From Paenisporosarcina sp050269735 (lineage in GTDB: Bacteria; Bacillota; Bacilli; Bacillales_A; Planococcaceae), in NCBI RefSeq assembly GCF_050269735.1, contig NZ_JBNNIX010000001.1:434001-498000 (forward strand): a stretch of 64,000 nucleotides of DNA, read 5' to 3'. A model generated the notes under the pieces. It was not told the DNA's origin and ran no database searches. It worked only from the letters and a program-made list of their open reading frames with translations. Shown here piece after piece: positions 35,334-44,104 of this stretch; the stretch's first letter is position 1, and every line of letters begins with the position of its first letter. Made by a program: the position numbers and the translations under genes.

Positions 35334-35384
35334 ACATTAGTAAGGGGAACGTCCAAATGACGGGATTCTTACTAATTTATATAG

Positions 35385-35431
35385 AGCAGCTCGACGTGAG
35401 GAAACGTATCACGTGGAAGCTGCTTTTTTTA
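35385..35431 (+). terminator. Intrinsic terminator
   Basis: AGCAGCT-CGACGTGA pairs with TCACGTGGA-AGCTGCT and is followed by T7. A second hairpin (TTAGTAAG / CTTACTAA, 35338-35375) lies just upstream of it. Confidence 0.88.
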
Positions 35432-35462
35432 ATTCATTGGAAGACGAAGAAACTCGGGTCTG

Positions 35463-35948
35463 TTACATATACTTCTTTGAAAAAAATTTGAAAGCTGATC
35501 TAGCTAAGACACCTTTTATACCGGATTTAGGTACATGAGCTGTGGTTTCACCAGTCTCCACATATTGTTGGAGATGCAGCAGTGTGTCATCCCATCCTTT
35601 GGAACACATTTTGTAACATGACAATGATGGAGTTAGCCCTATATGTTGAAATTCTAAAACTGTTATTCCATCTTCCTTTGGATGAAGAGAAAATACTACA
35701 TCTGTTCCTTTCCATTCATTCCATCCATCCACACATTTCCAGTGAACTTTTTCAATTGGTATGAGTTCAATGATTTTCATTGAATTAAATAACAATCGTT
35801 CGAAGCGAAAAGAATGGATGCCACCGACTTCCGTACTTATATCACAATCGACTGTCCACCAACTTTTAATCCCTTTTTCAGTTGTTAGAGCATCATATAT
35901 TTTCTCAGCTGATGCAGCAATTTGAATTGTCTTTATATAACTGCTCAT
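35463..35948 (-). CDS. SRPBCC/AHSA1-type protein
   Basis: 161 residues of the START-like/AHSA1 fold: IQIAASAEKIYDALTTEKGIKSWW at the N-terminus, then VHWKCVDGWNEWKGTDVVFSL. Such proteins bind hydrophobic ligands in a cavity. ATG overlaps the stop of the ArsR-SRPBCC gene by 4 nt, so the two are coupled. Ligand unknown. Confidence 0.87.
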   Translation of the reverse strand: MSSYIKTIQIAASAEKIYDALTTEKGIKSWWTVDCDISTEVGGIHSFRFERLLFNSMKIIELIPIEKVHWKCVDGWNEWKGTDVVFSLHPKEDGITVLEFQHIGLTPSLSCYKMCSKGWDDTLLHLQQYVETGETTAHVPKSGIKGVLARSAFKFFSKKYM

Positions 35949-36730
35949 TGCTTTTCTGCCTGTTCTTTCAAATTATTCAACAACAATGTCCATCCCTTTG
36001 AATGTGCTTCTTCCCAGTTAGGATCAAGCAAACCTACTGCACTATGTGATAATTTGACAATCGTAGAGTTACCCTTATTTTCTAATACATATCCATAATG
36101 GCTGTTCACAGCGCCTGTCATTCCAAGCAACCCTTGCAAACGAATTTCTTCATTCTCTTTGTAATAAAGAACCGTTCCCCAAATAGCGCCTTGTCCATTT
36201 CCCCAATTTTCCTTAAAGAATCCACCAACAGTCGCATCCAGTGTCAAATGTGAGTTTTCTGCATGCAATCGAAACTCCCACCAATTGTTGATGTCGTTAA
36301 CGAGTGACTGAAATACACCTTCAACCGGTGCGTGTATCTCAATTTCCTGTTCGATTTGAAATGAGCTAATTTCCTTTTTCATAAATTCTGTTCCTCCAGC
36401 TTCTAGTTTTGTTTTTAAATTAGTTAAGGATGTTGCCATTTTGGATTCATATTTACTGACCCAACGGTTATACACTTCTTGTAGTGGGATGATATTCAGG
36501 AAGTTCAAACGAGTTCGTCCTTGTCGTCTTACTACAATTAAATGGACTTCTTCCAATATCGTTAAATGCTTCATAATTGCATATCTTGATACATCGAATT
36601 GTTCACTTAATTCTCCTGTGGAAATCGGTCCTTTTTTCAATAGATCAAGAATGTCTACACGAGTTGGATGGGATAATGCTTTAAAAAGATGAGTTACTTC
36701 TTCATTAATCATAAGTTTGGTTGTCCACAT
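35945..36730 (-). CDS. ArsR-type regulator fused to an SRPBCC domain
   Basis: 261 residues. Residues about 7-95 form a winged helix (LFKALSHPTRVDILDLLKKG, ELSEQFDVSRYAIMKHLTIL) and about 120-260 an AHSA1/SRPBCC domain (IEIHAPVEGVFQSLVNDINNWW). The fusion suggests a one-component sensor in which the SRPBCC cavity binds the effector. No metal-binding ELCVCDL-type motif of classical ArsR is present. An ATG at 36712 is an alternative start. Followed by a second SRPBCC gene. Confidence 0.87.
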   Translation of the reverse strand: MWTTKLMINEEVTHLFKALSHPTRVDILDLLKKGPISTGELSEQFDVSRYAIMKHLTILEEVHLIVVRRQGRTRLNFLNIIPLQEVYNRWVSKYESKMATSLTNLKTKLEAGGTEFMKKEISSFQIEQEIEIHAPVEGVFQSLVNDINNWWEFRLHAENSHLTLDATVGGFFKENWGNGQGAIWGTVLYYKENEEIRLQGLLGMTGAVNSHYGYVLENKGNSTIVKLSHSAVGLLDPNWEEAHSKGWTLLLNNLKEQAEKQ

Positions 36731-36887
36731 CCTTATATTTTATAATGTGACTAAAAGGTAACATATAATATTTTTAAAAGCAAGCTTTAGGAAATAGGAG
36801 AATGGGTAAGGAAAAGAGGAAAGATATGATAAACTTAATGTACTATTTTCTTAATTTTCCAACTTCATATATAGAGAGGGTGTTTTC

Positions 36888-38333
36888 ATGTTTACAACGT
36901 ACAAAGTAAAGCCGTTTTTTGATGAAATGTTAAAGGCAAGCGGAAAACCTAAAGATCACTATCAAAAGTTTTATGAAATGTTACATAATTTTTCTCCCGA
37001 TGAGTTGAAGGAAAAACATGAAACAGCCCAATTATCTTTTTTGAGACAAGGCATTACTTTTACGGTTTATCATAATAATGTGGGCGCTGAACGCACAATG
37101 CCTTTTGACTTTGTGCCGATCATCATTCCTCCAGAAGATTGGGAAACGATAGAAAAAGGAATGGTACAACGGACGGAAGCGCTCAATTGCTTTTTGCATG
37201 ACGTGTATAATGACCAGCAAATCATTAAGGCTGGGGTCATTCCAAAAGAATTAGTACTGGACAACCCTTACTATTACGACAAGCAAGTGCAAGGCATAAA
37301 TATTCCATTGAATAACCACATTTTCCTTGCCGGGATTGATTTAATTCGGGATGAAAATGGCAAATACTTAGTATTAGAGGACAACTTGAGAAATCCTTCT
37401 GGCATTTCGTATGTTTACCAAAATCGCTACGTTATGCGACAAGTCTACCCTGAATTTTTTGCAAAACATTCCGTCCAGACATTGGAGCATCAAGTAACCT
37501 ATTTACATGAAGCGATTATGGACCATGCGCCAAAAGGAGTGGACAATCCTCGAGCAGTTCTACTGACTCCTGGAATTTATAATTCCGCTTACTATGATCA
37601 TGTGTTTTTGGCACAACAAATGGGGCTTCAACTGGTTGAAGGCCGTGACTTAATGGTCGCGAACAACATTGTCTATATGAAAACGATTCGTGGCCTTGAA
37701 AAAGTCGATATCATTTATCGTCGAATTGATGATGACTTTCTGGATCCATTGGCGTTCCGCGAGGATTCAACTTTAGGTGTTGATGGTTTGCTTGAAGCTT
37801 ATCGTCAAGGGAATGTGGCGATTTTGAACGGAATTGGCAACGGAGTGGCGGATGATAAGGCGATGTATGTGTATGTGCCTGATATGATTCGCTACTACTT
37901 GAAAGAAGAGCCAATTATTGATAATGTCATGACTTACCGTCTGGATGATCCAGAACAGCGGGATTGGGTGCTAAATCGATTACCTGAATTGGTAGTCAAA
38001 AATGTTGGAGCGTCAGGTGGATATGACATGCTGGTGGGACCACACGCAACCTTGGAGGAAATCGAGCTATTCCGTGGGAAAATACTTGAGAACCCTCATC
38101 AATATATCGCCCAACCGACGATAAAATTATCGAGAGCCCCTGCATATCAAGGGGATGAGTTTTATCCTTGTCACGTGGACTTACGTGTGTTTGTCATGAG
38201 AGGAAAAGAAACGCATGTCTTCCCGGGGGGACTTTCCCGAGTGGCACTAAAAAAAGGATCCCTTGTCGTGAACTCATCGCAAGGTGGTGGCGGTAAAGAT
38301 ACTTGGGTCATGAAGTCAGGAGGGATGAGCTAA
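36888..38333 (+). CDS. Circularly permuted ATP-grasp protein (type 2)
   Basis: 481 residues. Matches the circularly permuted ATP-grasp family in FVPIIIPPEDWETIEKGMVQR, LNCFLHDVYNDQ, YLVLEDNLRNPSGISYVYQNR, IYRRIDDDFLDP and the terminal AQPTIKLSRAPA...HVDLRVFV. By family knowledge it should join an amine and a carboxylate with ATP, probably making or attaching a peptide. It overlaps the alpha-E/transglutaminase gene by one base (TAATG). These partners recur together in many bacteria, but the product is not established. Confidence 0.9.
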   Translation: MFTTYKVKPFFDEMLKASGKPKDHYQKFYEMLHNFSPDELKEKHETAQLSFLRQGITFTVYHNNVGAERTMPFDFVPIIIPPEDWETIEKGMVQRTEALNCFLHDVYNDQQIIKAGVIPKELVLDNPYYYDKQVQGINIPLNNHIFLAGIDLIRDENGKYLVLEDNLRNPSGISYVYQNRYVMRQVYPEFFAKHSVQTLEHQVTYLHEAIMDHAPKGVDNPRAVLLTPGIYNSAYYDHVFLAQQMGLQLVEGRDLMVANNIVYMKTIRGLEKVDIIYRRIDDDFLDPLAFREDSTLGVDGLLEAYRQGNVAILNGIGNGVADDKAMYVYVPDMIRYYLKEEPIIDNVMTYRLDDPEQRDWVLNRLPELVVKNVGASGGYDMLVGPHATLEEIELFRGKILENPHQYIAQPTIKLSRAPAYQGDEFYPCHVDLRVFVMRGKETHVFPGGLSRVALKKGSLVVNSSQGGGGKDTWVMKSGGMS

Positions 38334-40213
38334 TGTTAAGTCGTGTAGCAGATTCACTCTACTGGATGGCACGCAATATTGAACGTACAGAATCAAATGC
38401 GCGTATTTTGGACGTTCATTTAACACAAATGGTTGAGACTTCGAGTGAAGATTTGTTAGACGGAAAACACTGGCAAATAATGTTTGAGGCGTGTTCAACG
38501 AAGGACGAACTAGATAAACTTCAAAACAATGCAAATGCTCAGGATGAAGATTATATACGCTATTTAGCTTTTCATACAGATAATCTCAATTCCATCTATA
38601 GCTGCGTTCGGGTGGCGCGGGAAAATGCCCGTCAAAGCCGGGATCACTTGCCAAACGAACTTTTTGAAGTATGGAATGACTTGTATCTGTTTACGATTCA
38701 AGCTGAACAAGAAATTTTTTCAATCCATCATTTGCGAACGTTTTTGCATAAAGTGAAATTGACGTGTTTGACAACACAAGGAATTATTGAATCAGGTATG
38801 TCCCGCAGTGTCGCTTACCGAATGCTTAAAATCGGGAAATGGCTGGAGCGTGCAGAAAAAACGGCACGTATTTTAAACGTGGTTTGTGAACAAACACGGG
38901 AAACCCAGTTGCTTTACAAAGGTGACGATTACTATGCGTGGTTATCGGCACTTCGCATGTTGAATGGCTATGAAGCCTATTTAAAAGTAAATCGCCCTAA
39001 GATGGACCCAAAAACCATCTTAACTTTTCTAATTACGGACGAATCGTTTCCAAGATCGATTCATTACAATATCAACCATGTAAGATCAGCGATTGATTTA
39101 TTAGAGAATGCAAAAATTGCACACTATTCTTCCGAACTATATTATGCCCTTGAAAATTTGAAGAACGAATTTGATGAAATGTCCATTCAAGAGTTGAATT
39201 CAGACGATATGCTGGCATTTTTAAACACGTTCCAAAACAAATGTAATGAAATCGGACAAATTTTCTCGAAGACTTACTATCTAATTGAACCGGTTGGTAC
39301 ACAACGACAAACTCAATTGGCAGATTTACCTCAACAACCGATGACAGAAAAAGCTTCCTCCATGAAATATAGAATCGAACATACCAACATTTTTGATTAC
39401 GATTCGTGGGTGGATCAAAGTATGAACTCAATCCGCTTAAAACCCCGTACGGATGAGTGTCAACGATTGCTGTCCTATCGAACGGATATTACCCCTGTAG
39501 CTCTAACGAAAGAACATGTGGATATTTGGGGGAACAGTGTCGAATCCTTTTTCATAGCGGATCATCACAAGCACTTGGAAGTTAAGGCAACATCCGTTGT
39601 CAGCATTCAAAAGAGTCCGTGGATTCATCGCATTGATTATTCACCGGAAATGCATGCCATTTTCCATTCCGAATTATTCAGCAATCATTATTTAGCTTAT
39701 TTAAGTAATACGGCATACACTTATTTGACTCCAAAACAAATGGAACAAGTCGATAAGGACTTAGGGCAAATGGCGAATCCTGTCCAATATGCCATTGATG
39801 TGATGGGGTATTTGTTCAATCGTTTTACGTATGACGGTTCTTCGACAAATGTTTCAACGAAAGCCTTGGAATCCTTTGACTTGAAGAAAGGCGTTTGCCA
39901 GGATATTTCTCACGTTATGCTAGGGATCTTGCGCAATAAGCACATTCCGACAAGATACGTCAGCGGGTACCTGTATGTCGGAGAAAATTCGGCATTGGTT
40001 GGTGACGCAGCAAGTCATGCGTGGGTGGAAGTCATGGTCCCTGGTATCGGCTGGGTAGGACTTGATCCGACAAATAATGTGGAAGCCCTTGAAAACCACA
40101 TTCGCGTTGGTGTCGGTCGCGATTACGGAGATGTCAGTCCGGTGCAAGGAGTTTACCGAGGCGGCAGTCACAAACTAGATGTGAAAGTATCTGTCAGTTT
40201 AATTGATCAATAA
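38333..40213 (+). CDS. Alpha-E domain fused to a transglutaminase-like peptidase
   Basis: ATG at 38333 (GGAGGGATGAGCTA upstream; overlaps the ATP-grasp stop). 626 residues: residues about 1-320 are an alpha-E (DUF403) helical domain (MLSRVADSLYWMARNIERTE, GMSRSVAYRMLKIGKWLERAEKTARIL); from Met344 a transglutaminase module begins (MKYRIEHTNIFDYDSWV) with catalytic Cys in KKGVCQDISHVM, His in SHAWVEVM and Asp in VGLDPTNN. Usually these are two genes; here the second part still opens with a Met-Lys-Tyr typical of a free-standing start, as if the stop had been lost. Likely acts on the product of the ATP-grasp enzyme. Confidence 0.9.
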   Translation: MLSRVADSLYWMARNIERTESNARILDVHLTQMVETSSEDLLDGKHWQIMFEACSTKDELDKLQNNANAQDEDYIRYLAFHTDNLNSIYSCVRVARENARQSRDHLPNELFEVWNDLYLFTIQAEQEIFSIHHLRTFLHKVKLTCLTTQGIIESGMSRSVAYRMLKIGKWLERAEKTARILNVVCEQTRETQLLYKGDDYYAWLSALRMLNGYEAYLKVNRPKMDPKTILTFLITDESFPRSIHYNINHVRSAIDLLENAKIAHYSSELYYALENLKNEFDEMSIQELNSDDMLAFLNTFQNKCNEIGQIFSKTYYLIEPVGTQRQTQLADLPQQPMTEKASSMKYRIEHTNIFDYDSWVDQSMNSIRLKPRTDECQRLLSYRTDITPVALTKEHVDIWGNSVESFFIADHHKHLEVKATSVVSIQKSPWIHRIDYSPEMHAIFHSELFSNHYLAYLSNTAYTYLTPKQMEQVDKDLGQMANPVQYAIDVMGYLFNRFTYDGSSTNVSTKALESFDLKKGVCQDISHVMLGILRNKHIPTRYVSGYLYVGENSALVGDAASHAWVEVMVPGIGWVGLDPTNNVEALENHIRVGVGRDYGDVSPVQGVYRGGSHKLDVKVSVSLIDQ

Positions 40214-40217
40214 AACG

Positions 40218-40252
40218 GAGCCTTGACGAAGAATTCTTCGTCGAGGCTTTTT
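40218..40252 (+). terminator. Intrinsic terminator
   Basis: GAGCCTTGACGAAGAA / TTCTTCGTCGAGGCT with almost no loop, then T5. Confidence 0.9.
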
Positions 40253-40285
40253 CGTGTGTTTTTAGAGAGAGGAGAAATCGAATCT

Positions 40286-40385
40286 TGGTTGTAATAATCG
40301 GGGGTGACGTAGGAAAAATCGGGGTTCACGTAGGAAAAATTGGCGTCGACGTAGGAATTATCGACGTTCACGTAGGAAAATTGCG
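40286..40385 (+). repeat. 21-bp-period array, core CACGTAGGAAAAAT
   Basis: ACGTAGG starts at 40307, 40328, 40349 and 40370, a strict 21-bp period. The left border TTGGTTGTAATAATCG matches the border of the arrays at 16094-16190 and 41330-41416. Unlike those, no hairpin block follows, so it is an array-only copy. Lies between convergent genes. The remainder of 40214-40599 holds two terminators only. Confidence 0.9.
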
Positions 40386-40554
40386 CTGGAGACTGGATGT
40401 TTCGTTGGAATACTACTGTTCCGATAGGTAGGATTTCAGTCCACTGTAGTTGACTATCTTGCTAACAAAATTGCTAGAAAAGAAAAACAGAAAAAACCTG
40501 GTTATGCTACATATGTCGCTAAAAACAATGTATGCCTCCAACGAAGGTATTAAT

Positions 40555-40591
40555 AAAAACCAAATCGCATATTGTACGCGACTTGGCTTTC
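40555..40591 (-). terminator. Terminator of the YusW-like gene
   Basis: AAAGCCAAGTCGCG / TGCGATTTGGTTTTT on the minus strand with a 7-nt loop. Confidence 0.88.
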
Positions 40592-40599
40592 AGTTGTGA

Positions 40600-41037
40600 T
40601 TATTTCACTTCTTTAAACTCTTGGTCGTCGCCATCGGAAAATTCAACTTCCAATTCGATTTCCTTGTAATCTTCTACACCAAACGCCTTTGCCACTTTTT
40701 CCAAAACTTCTTCCTTACTCATATCTTTCGTAAGTGCAAGATCATTAAAAATTGGTTCAAGCTCTTTATAAGCTTCATCTCCTGATAAGTTAAATGTCTC
40801 CAACTTATTTAAATATTCCGCTTCCGTTTCTGATACATCTACGTCAAACGAAACATCAATTGCGTCTTTCTGATCTGCAGTATCAATATCTAAATCGAAA
40901 GAGCGAAATCCGAATTCAGTTTCGGCTTGATCCGCCGTAGGTCCATCTTTCACTTCCTCATTGTCTCCACAAGCACCTAACATTAAGGCGGTTGATAATA
41001 GTGCAGGTCCATAAAAAGCATATTTTTTCAGTGCCAT
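40600..41037 (-). CDS. YusW-like lipoprotein
   Basis: 145 residues with a lipoprotein signal ending LGA-C (Cys23). The acidic mature domain (FRSFDLDIDTADQKDAIDVSFD, MSKEEVLEKVAKAFGVEDYKEIELEVEF) resembles the YusW family of Bacillales, function unknown. The ATG follows GGAAGGATGAC. Composite repeat element B lies directly upstream. Confidence 0.8.
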   Translation of the reverse strand: MALKKYAFYGPALLSTALMLGACGDNEEVKDGPTADQAETEFGFRSFDLDIDTADQKDAIDVSFDVDVSETEAEYLNKLETFNLSGDEAYKELEPIFNDLALTKDMSKEEVLEKVAKAFGVEDYKEIELEVEFSDGDDQEFKEVK

Positions 41038-41119
41038 CTAATAGTCATCCTTCCATATTTTTATAGTTAGAGTATTCCCAGATTCAAAAGCTTTATAAAC
41101 CTTCTTAACTTTCCCGGCA

Positions 41120-41425
41120 TTAAGCAATCCTGCGGCGTTTTTTGTCTGTCACCAGGAACTCAATGTGCCAAAGTTTAAGTGCTTTTTTGGTCGACTAAAG
41201 AATCGACACCTTGATTTTGGAAAGCAACCTGCCAAAGATGAAATTTTGGCAGGTTTCTACTTTTTTTATCTGATTGTGCGAAGCTTATCTCCTTTATCTT
41301 GAAGTTAACAAGAGCACTCGGATTCTTGGTTGTAATATTCGACGTCGACGTAGGAAAAAACGCTGCTCACGTAGGAAAAATTGGAGTTGACGTAGGAAAA
41401 ATCGACGTTCACGTTGTAAAAGTCT
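41120..41425 (+). repeat. Composite repeat element, copy B (inverted relative to copy A)
   Basis: Read on the minus strand it repeats the order of copy A (16084-16410): TTTTACAACGTGAAC border, ACGT cores at 21-bp steps (41348, 41369, 41390, 41411 on +), ATTACAACCAAGA, AAGCTTCGCACAATC, hairpin AACCTGCCAAA / TTTGGCAGGTT (41226-41254), AGGTGTCGATTCTTT, GGCACATTGA, CGCCGCAGGATTG. The region between array and hairpin has diverged, whereas the hairpin is nearly unchanged. No open frame is shared by the two copies. Lies in the divergent gap between the YusW-like and MarR genes. Confidence 0.82.
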
Positions 41426-41498
41426 TTTGGTGTGTGCAATTTTAAAATTAATCCGGTCTATATATTTCATTGTTCTCCGCTTTTCATCGTTATTTTTG

Positions 41499-41557
41499 TT
41501 GCAAATGCAATAAAAATAGTTTAAATTGAATGTAAATCTTTATTGTTGCATTAGCAA
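41499..41557. promoter_or_regulatory. Two palindromic sites upstream of the marR gene
   Basis: TTGCAAATGCAA (41499-41510) and TTGCATTAGCAA (41546-41557) are 12-bp inverted repeats with similar arms (TTGC/GCAA), 47 bp apart, in the leader of the MarR-PaiA operon. They are good candidates for MarR autoregulation. Confidence 0.6.
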
Positions 41558-41586
41558 TGAAAATATTCGATACAAGGAGTTTATTT

Positions 41587-42039
41587 ATGAAGGAAATTCT
41601 GCGTGAAATCGGCATGATAGCAAGAGCATTGGATTCGATTAGCAACATAGAATTCAAAGAATTTGACCTTACCAAAGGACAGTATTTGTACTTGGTACGA
41701 ATCTGTGAGAACCCGGGAATCATTCAGGAACAGTTAGTGGAGATGATCAAAGTGGACCGGTCTACAGCAACTCGTGCCATCCAAAAACTAGAATTAAACT
41801 GCTTTATTGAAAAGAAAGAAGATCCACACAACAAAAAAATCAAAAGACTCTTTCCAACGGAGAAAGGGAACACAGTATATCCTTTCATCAAAAGAGAAAA
41901 TGATTATTCCAATCTCGTAGCATTAGATGGATTTTCCGAAAAGGAATCAAAAATCACTTTCGATTTGCTGCAGAGAATCAGGAAAAATGTCGAAAGAGAC
42001 TGGGAATTTGTAAAAAAGGGAAACAAGAGAGACTATTAA
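41587..42039 (+). CDS. MarR-family transcriptional regulator
   Basis: ATG at 41587 is supported by AAGGAG; an upstream ATG at 41557 lies inside the operator. 150 residues with the winged helix: LTKGQYLYLVRICENPGI, VEMIKVDRSTATRAIQKLE (recognition helix) and DPHNKKIKRLFPTEKG (wing). Precedes paiA by 25 bp and probably controls it. In B. subtilis paiA is followed by paiB instead; no paiB is seen here. Confidence 0.9.
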   Translation: MKEILREIGMIARALDSISNIEFKEFDLTKGQYLYLVRICENPGIIQEQLVEMIKVDRSTATRAIQKLELNCFIEKKEDPHNKKIKRLFPTEKGNTVYPFIKRENDYSNLVALDGFSEKESKITFDLLQRIRKNVERDWEFVKKGNKRDY

Positions 42040-42064
42040 TGAGCTGAAGGAGAGACCGATTGAA

Positions 42065-42583
42065 ATGACAACGACGATTAAGAAATGTCTGCTTGAAGAT
42101 TTACGCGAACTTCAAAAAATCAGTGTTGAAACATTCACCGAGACTTTCAAAGATCAGAATTCACCCGAACACCTGAATGCCTATTTGGAAAGGGCATATA
42201 ACTTGGACAAACTAGAACAAGAATTAATAAATCGTAATTCGCAATTCTTTTTTGTTTATCTTAATCAGGAAGTCGCTGGATATCTAAAGGTCAATACCGA
42301 TGAGGCACAGTCTGAAGCGATGGGCGCTGACTCACTCGAAGTCGAGAGGATTTATATAAAGAAGAAATTCCAAAAGCACGGACTTGGGAAGCAGTTGCTA
42401 AATAAATCTCTGGAAATTGCGCTGAATCAGAAGAAAAAGAAAATTTGGCTCGGTGTCTGGGAAGAAAATGAAAACGCCATCGCATTTTATCAGAAAAAGG
42501 GGTTTGTCCAAACGGGCGCACACTCTTTTTATATGGGTGATGATGAGCAAGTGGACTTGATCATGACAAAATCACTTCAATAA
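42065..42583 (+). CDS. paiA: Polyamine N-acetyltransferase PaiA
   Basis: 172 residues, the length of B. subtilis PaiA, and very similar through QLISVETFTETFKDQNSPE-like N-terminus, LEVERIYIKKKFQKHGLGKQ (acetyl-CoA loop) and IWLGVWEENENAIAFYQKKG, VQTGAHSFYMGDDEQ. It acetylates spermidine/spermine and relieves polyamine toxicity. Likely regulated by the MarR protein encoded upstream. ATG follows GGAGAGACCGATTGAA. Confidence 0.92.
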   Translation: MTTTIKKCLLEDLRELQKISVETFTETFKDQNSPEHLNAYLERAYNLDKLEQELINRNSQFFFVYLNQEVAGYLKVNTDEAQSEAMGADSLEVERIYIKKKFQKHGLGKQLLNKSLEIALNQKKKKIWLGVWEENENAIAFYQKKGFVQTGAHSFYMGDDEQVDLIMTKSLQ

Positions 42584-42791
42584 CTTTTTTTCAAAAGGCG
42601 GACCAATCTGTATATAACGGTGCAAATTTAGACTAAATATAGGAATTTGTTTAACTAAATTCATTTGGAAGACTCATCACCACAAAAAAAGGAAAACCCG
42701 TTGAGTACTTATATTAATTAAGCAATATACGTGCGAAACGGTTTGAAATTCGAGATAATAGGAAAACTAACTATTGAAAGGATGATGATTG

Positions 42792-43124
42792 ATGGCCACA
42801 TATACTGAAATTACAACATTGCCTGAATGGGAAAACGTTCTTCAAAAATCAAAAGAAAAACCAGTCTTATTGTTTAAACACAGTACGACTTGTCCTGTAA
42901 GTGCTGCTGCTTACCGTGAATTCACGTCATTGGAATCGGATGTAGACGCTTATTTAGTAAAAGTCATTGAAAGTCGTCCAGTATCGAATGAAATCGAAAG
43001 TAATTTAGGCGTTCAACATCAATCGCCACAGATTTTCATTGTGTCGAATGAAGAACCTATTTGGCATGCTTCGCATTGGAACATTACAGAGACGAAGATT
43101 GGTCAGGCTATGCAAAGTATTTAA
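42792..43124 (+). CDS. Bacilliredoxin YtxJ/BrxC-type
   Basis: 110 residues, thioredoxin-like. The monothiol active site TTCPVS (Cys34) corresponds to the TCPIS motif of BrxC, which removes bacillithiol from oxidised proteins. ATG at 42792 follows AAAGGATGATGA; the TTG at 42789 is less likely. Presence of this protein implies that the host makes bacillithiol. Confidence 0.9.
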   Translation: MATYTEITTLPEWENVLQKSKEKPVLLFKHSTTCPVSAAAYREFTSLESDVDAYLVKVIESRPVSNEIESNLGVQHQSPQIFIVSNEEPIWHASHWNITETKIGQAMQSI

Positions 43125-43139
43125 GTATAAAGTGAAGTA

Positions 43140-43164
43140 AACCCACTCTTTGAAGTGGGTTTTA
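43140..43164 (+). terminator. Intrinsic terminator
   Basis: AACCCACT / AGTGGGTT stem, short loop, T-run. Confidence 0.88.
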
Positions 43165-43271
43165 CTATTTATTTAGTAAATTATTGAATATTCATGCTTT
43201 CCTCTTGTGTTTATAGTAATATTCTCTTATAGAGTAATAGCTGACAATAAAAACTGAGGATGTGCACTATA

Positions 43272-44087
43272 ATGGACGATATTTTAAAAGTAGGTAAGTA
43301 TTTGGTGGATCATGCAGAAGAAATCGTGACGTCAATGATAGAACCTGCACTTCAACGAGTAGAATTCGAAGTTACCGAAGAAATGATTCAGCAATCAATC
43401 AAACTAAATGTCGAGTTTTTAACCATGTTAGTGGATTCATTTGAAGCTAGCAACGAAGTAGCGGCAGCTGAATTAATCAAATGGAGCAAAAAAAATGGCG
43501 AACAACAAGCGGCTATGCTTGCTCAATTATCGACAATGATAAAGCCATATGCAGAAAATCGTTTGATGTATTTACAAAAGATTACTCAAATTGCAATGGA
43601 CCATGGTTTATCGACGGAAGATGTTTTGAAAATCAGCAATCGTATCTGTTATTTACTAGATGTCAGTATGATTGAAACCATTTTTGCTTATGAGGCTTAC
43701 CGTGATGAACAACTTAAAGATCGCCAAAAAGAAATCAACGAATTGTCTGCTCCAATCGTGCCAATACAACATGGTATCGCTGTTTTACCGTTAATTGGAG
43801 TAATTGACTACCCACGAGTTCAACACCTATTGAACAATGTTCTGCCATCTATTCCATCTTTGGATATAGACCATTTAATTATCGATTTCTCGGGTATTTT
43901 GACGATTGATTCAGAAGTAGCACAACATATTTTCACGATTCATAATGTATTGCAATTATTGGGGATTCACGTCATGTTTACAGGAATCCGACCGAACTTA
44001 TCGATGGCAGTAGTACAAGCTGGAATTGATTTTACATCATTCAATACATATGGCAGCGTGAAGCAAGCGATTGAAAGCGTTAGATAA
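43272..44087 (+). CDS. RsbR-family stressosome paralogue with STAS domain
   Basis: ATG at 43272 chosen; GAGG lies 13 nt upstream, while an ATG at 43260 abuts it. 271 residues: N-terminal non-haem globin-like helical domain (about 1-150) and a C-terminal STAS domain (IVPIQHGIAVLPLIGVIDYPR ... IIDFSGILTIDSEVAQHI ... GIRPNLSMAVVQAG). Such proteins build the stressosome. Of the two regulatory threonines of RsbRA, the first position appears as Ser (IDSEVA) and the second (GIRPxxAQT) as Ala, so phospho-control is probably altered. No rsbS/rsbT neighbour is present. Confidence 0.85.
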   Translation: MDDILKVGKYLVDHAEEIVTSMIEPALQRVEFEVTEEMIQQSIKLNVEFLTMLVDSFEASNEVAAAELIKWSKKNGEQQAAMLAQLSTMIKPYAENRLMYLQKITQIAMDHGLSTEDVLKISNRICYLLDVSMIETIFAYEAYRDEQLKDRQKEINELSAPIVPIQHGIAVLPLIGVIDYPRVQHLLNNVLPSIPSLDIDHLIIDFSGILTIDSEVAQHIFTIHNVLQLLGIHVMFTGIRPNLSMAVVQAGIDFTSFNTYGSVKQAIESVR

Positions 44088-44104
44088 TGTAAGAGGTGAG
44101 AAAT

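Noticed and set aside
40286..40385. Possible CRISPR array
   Set aside because: Unit length 21 bp with about 8 variable bases is far too short for repeat plus spacer, and no cas genes are present.
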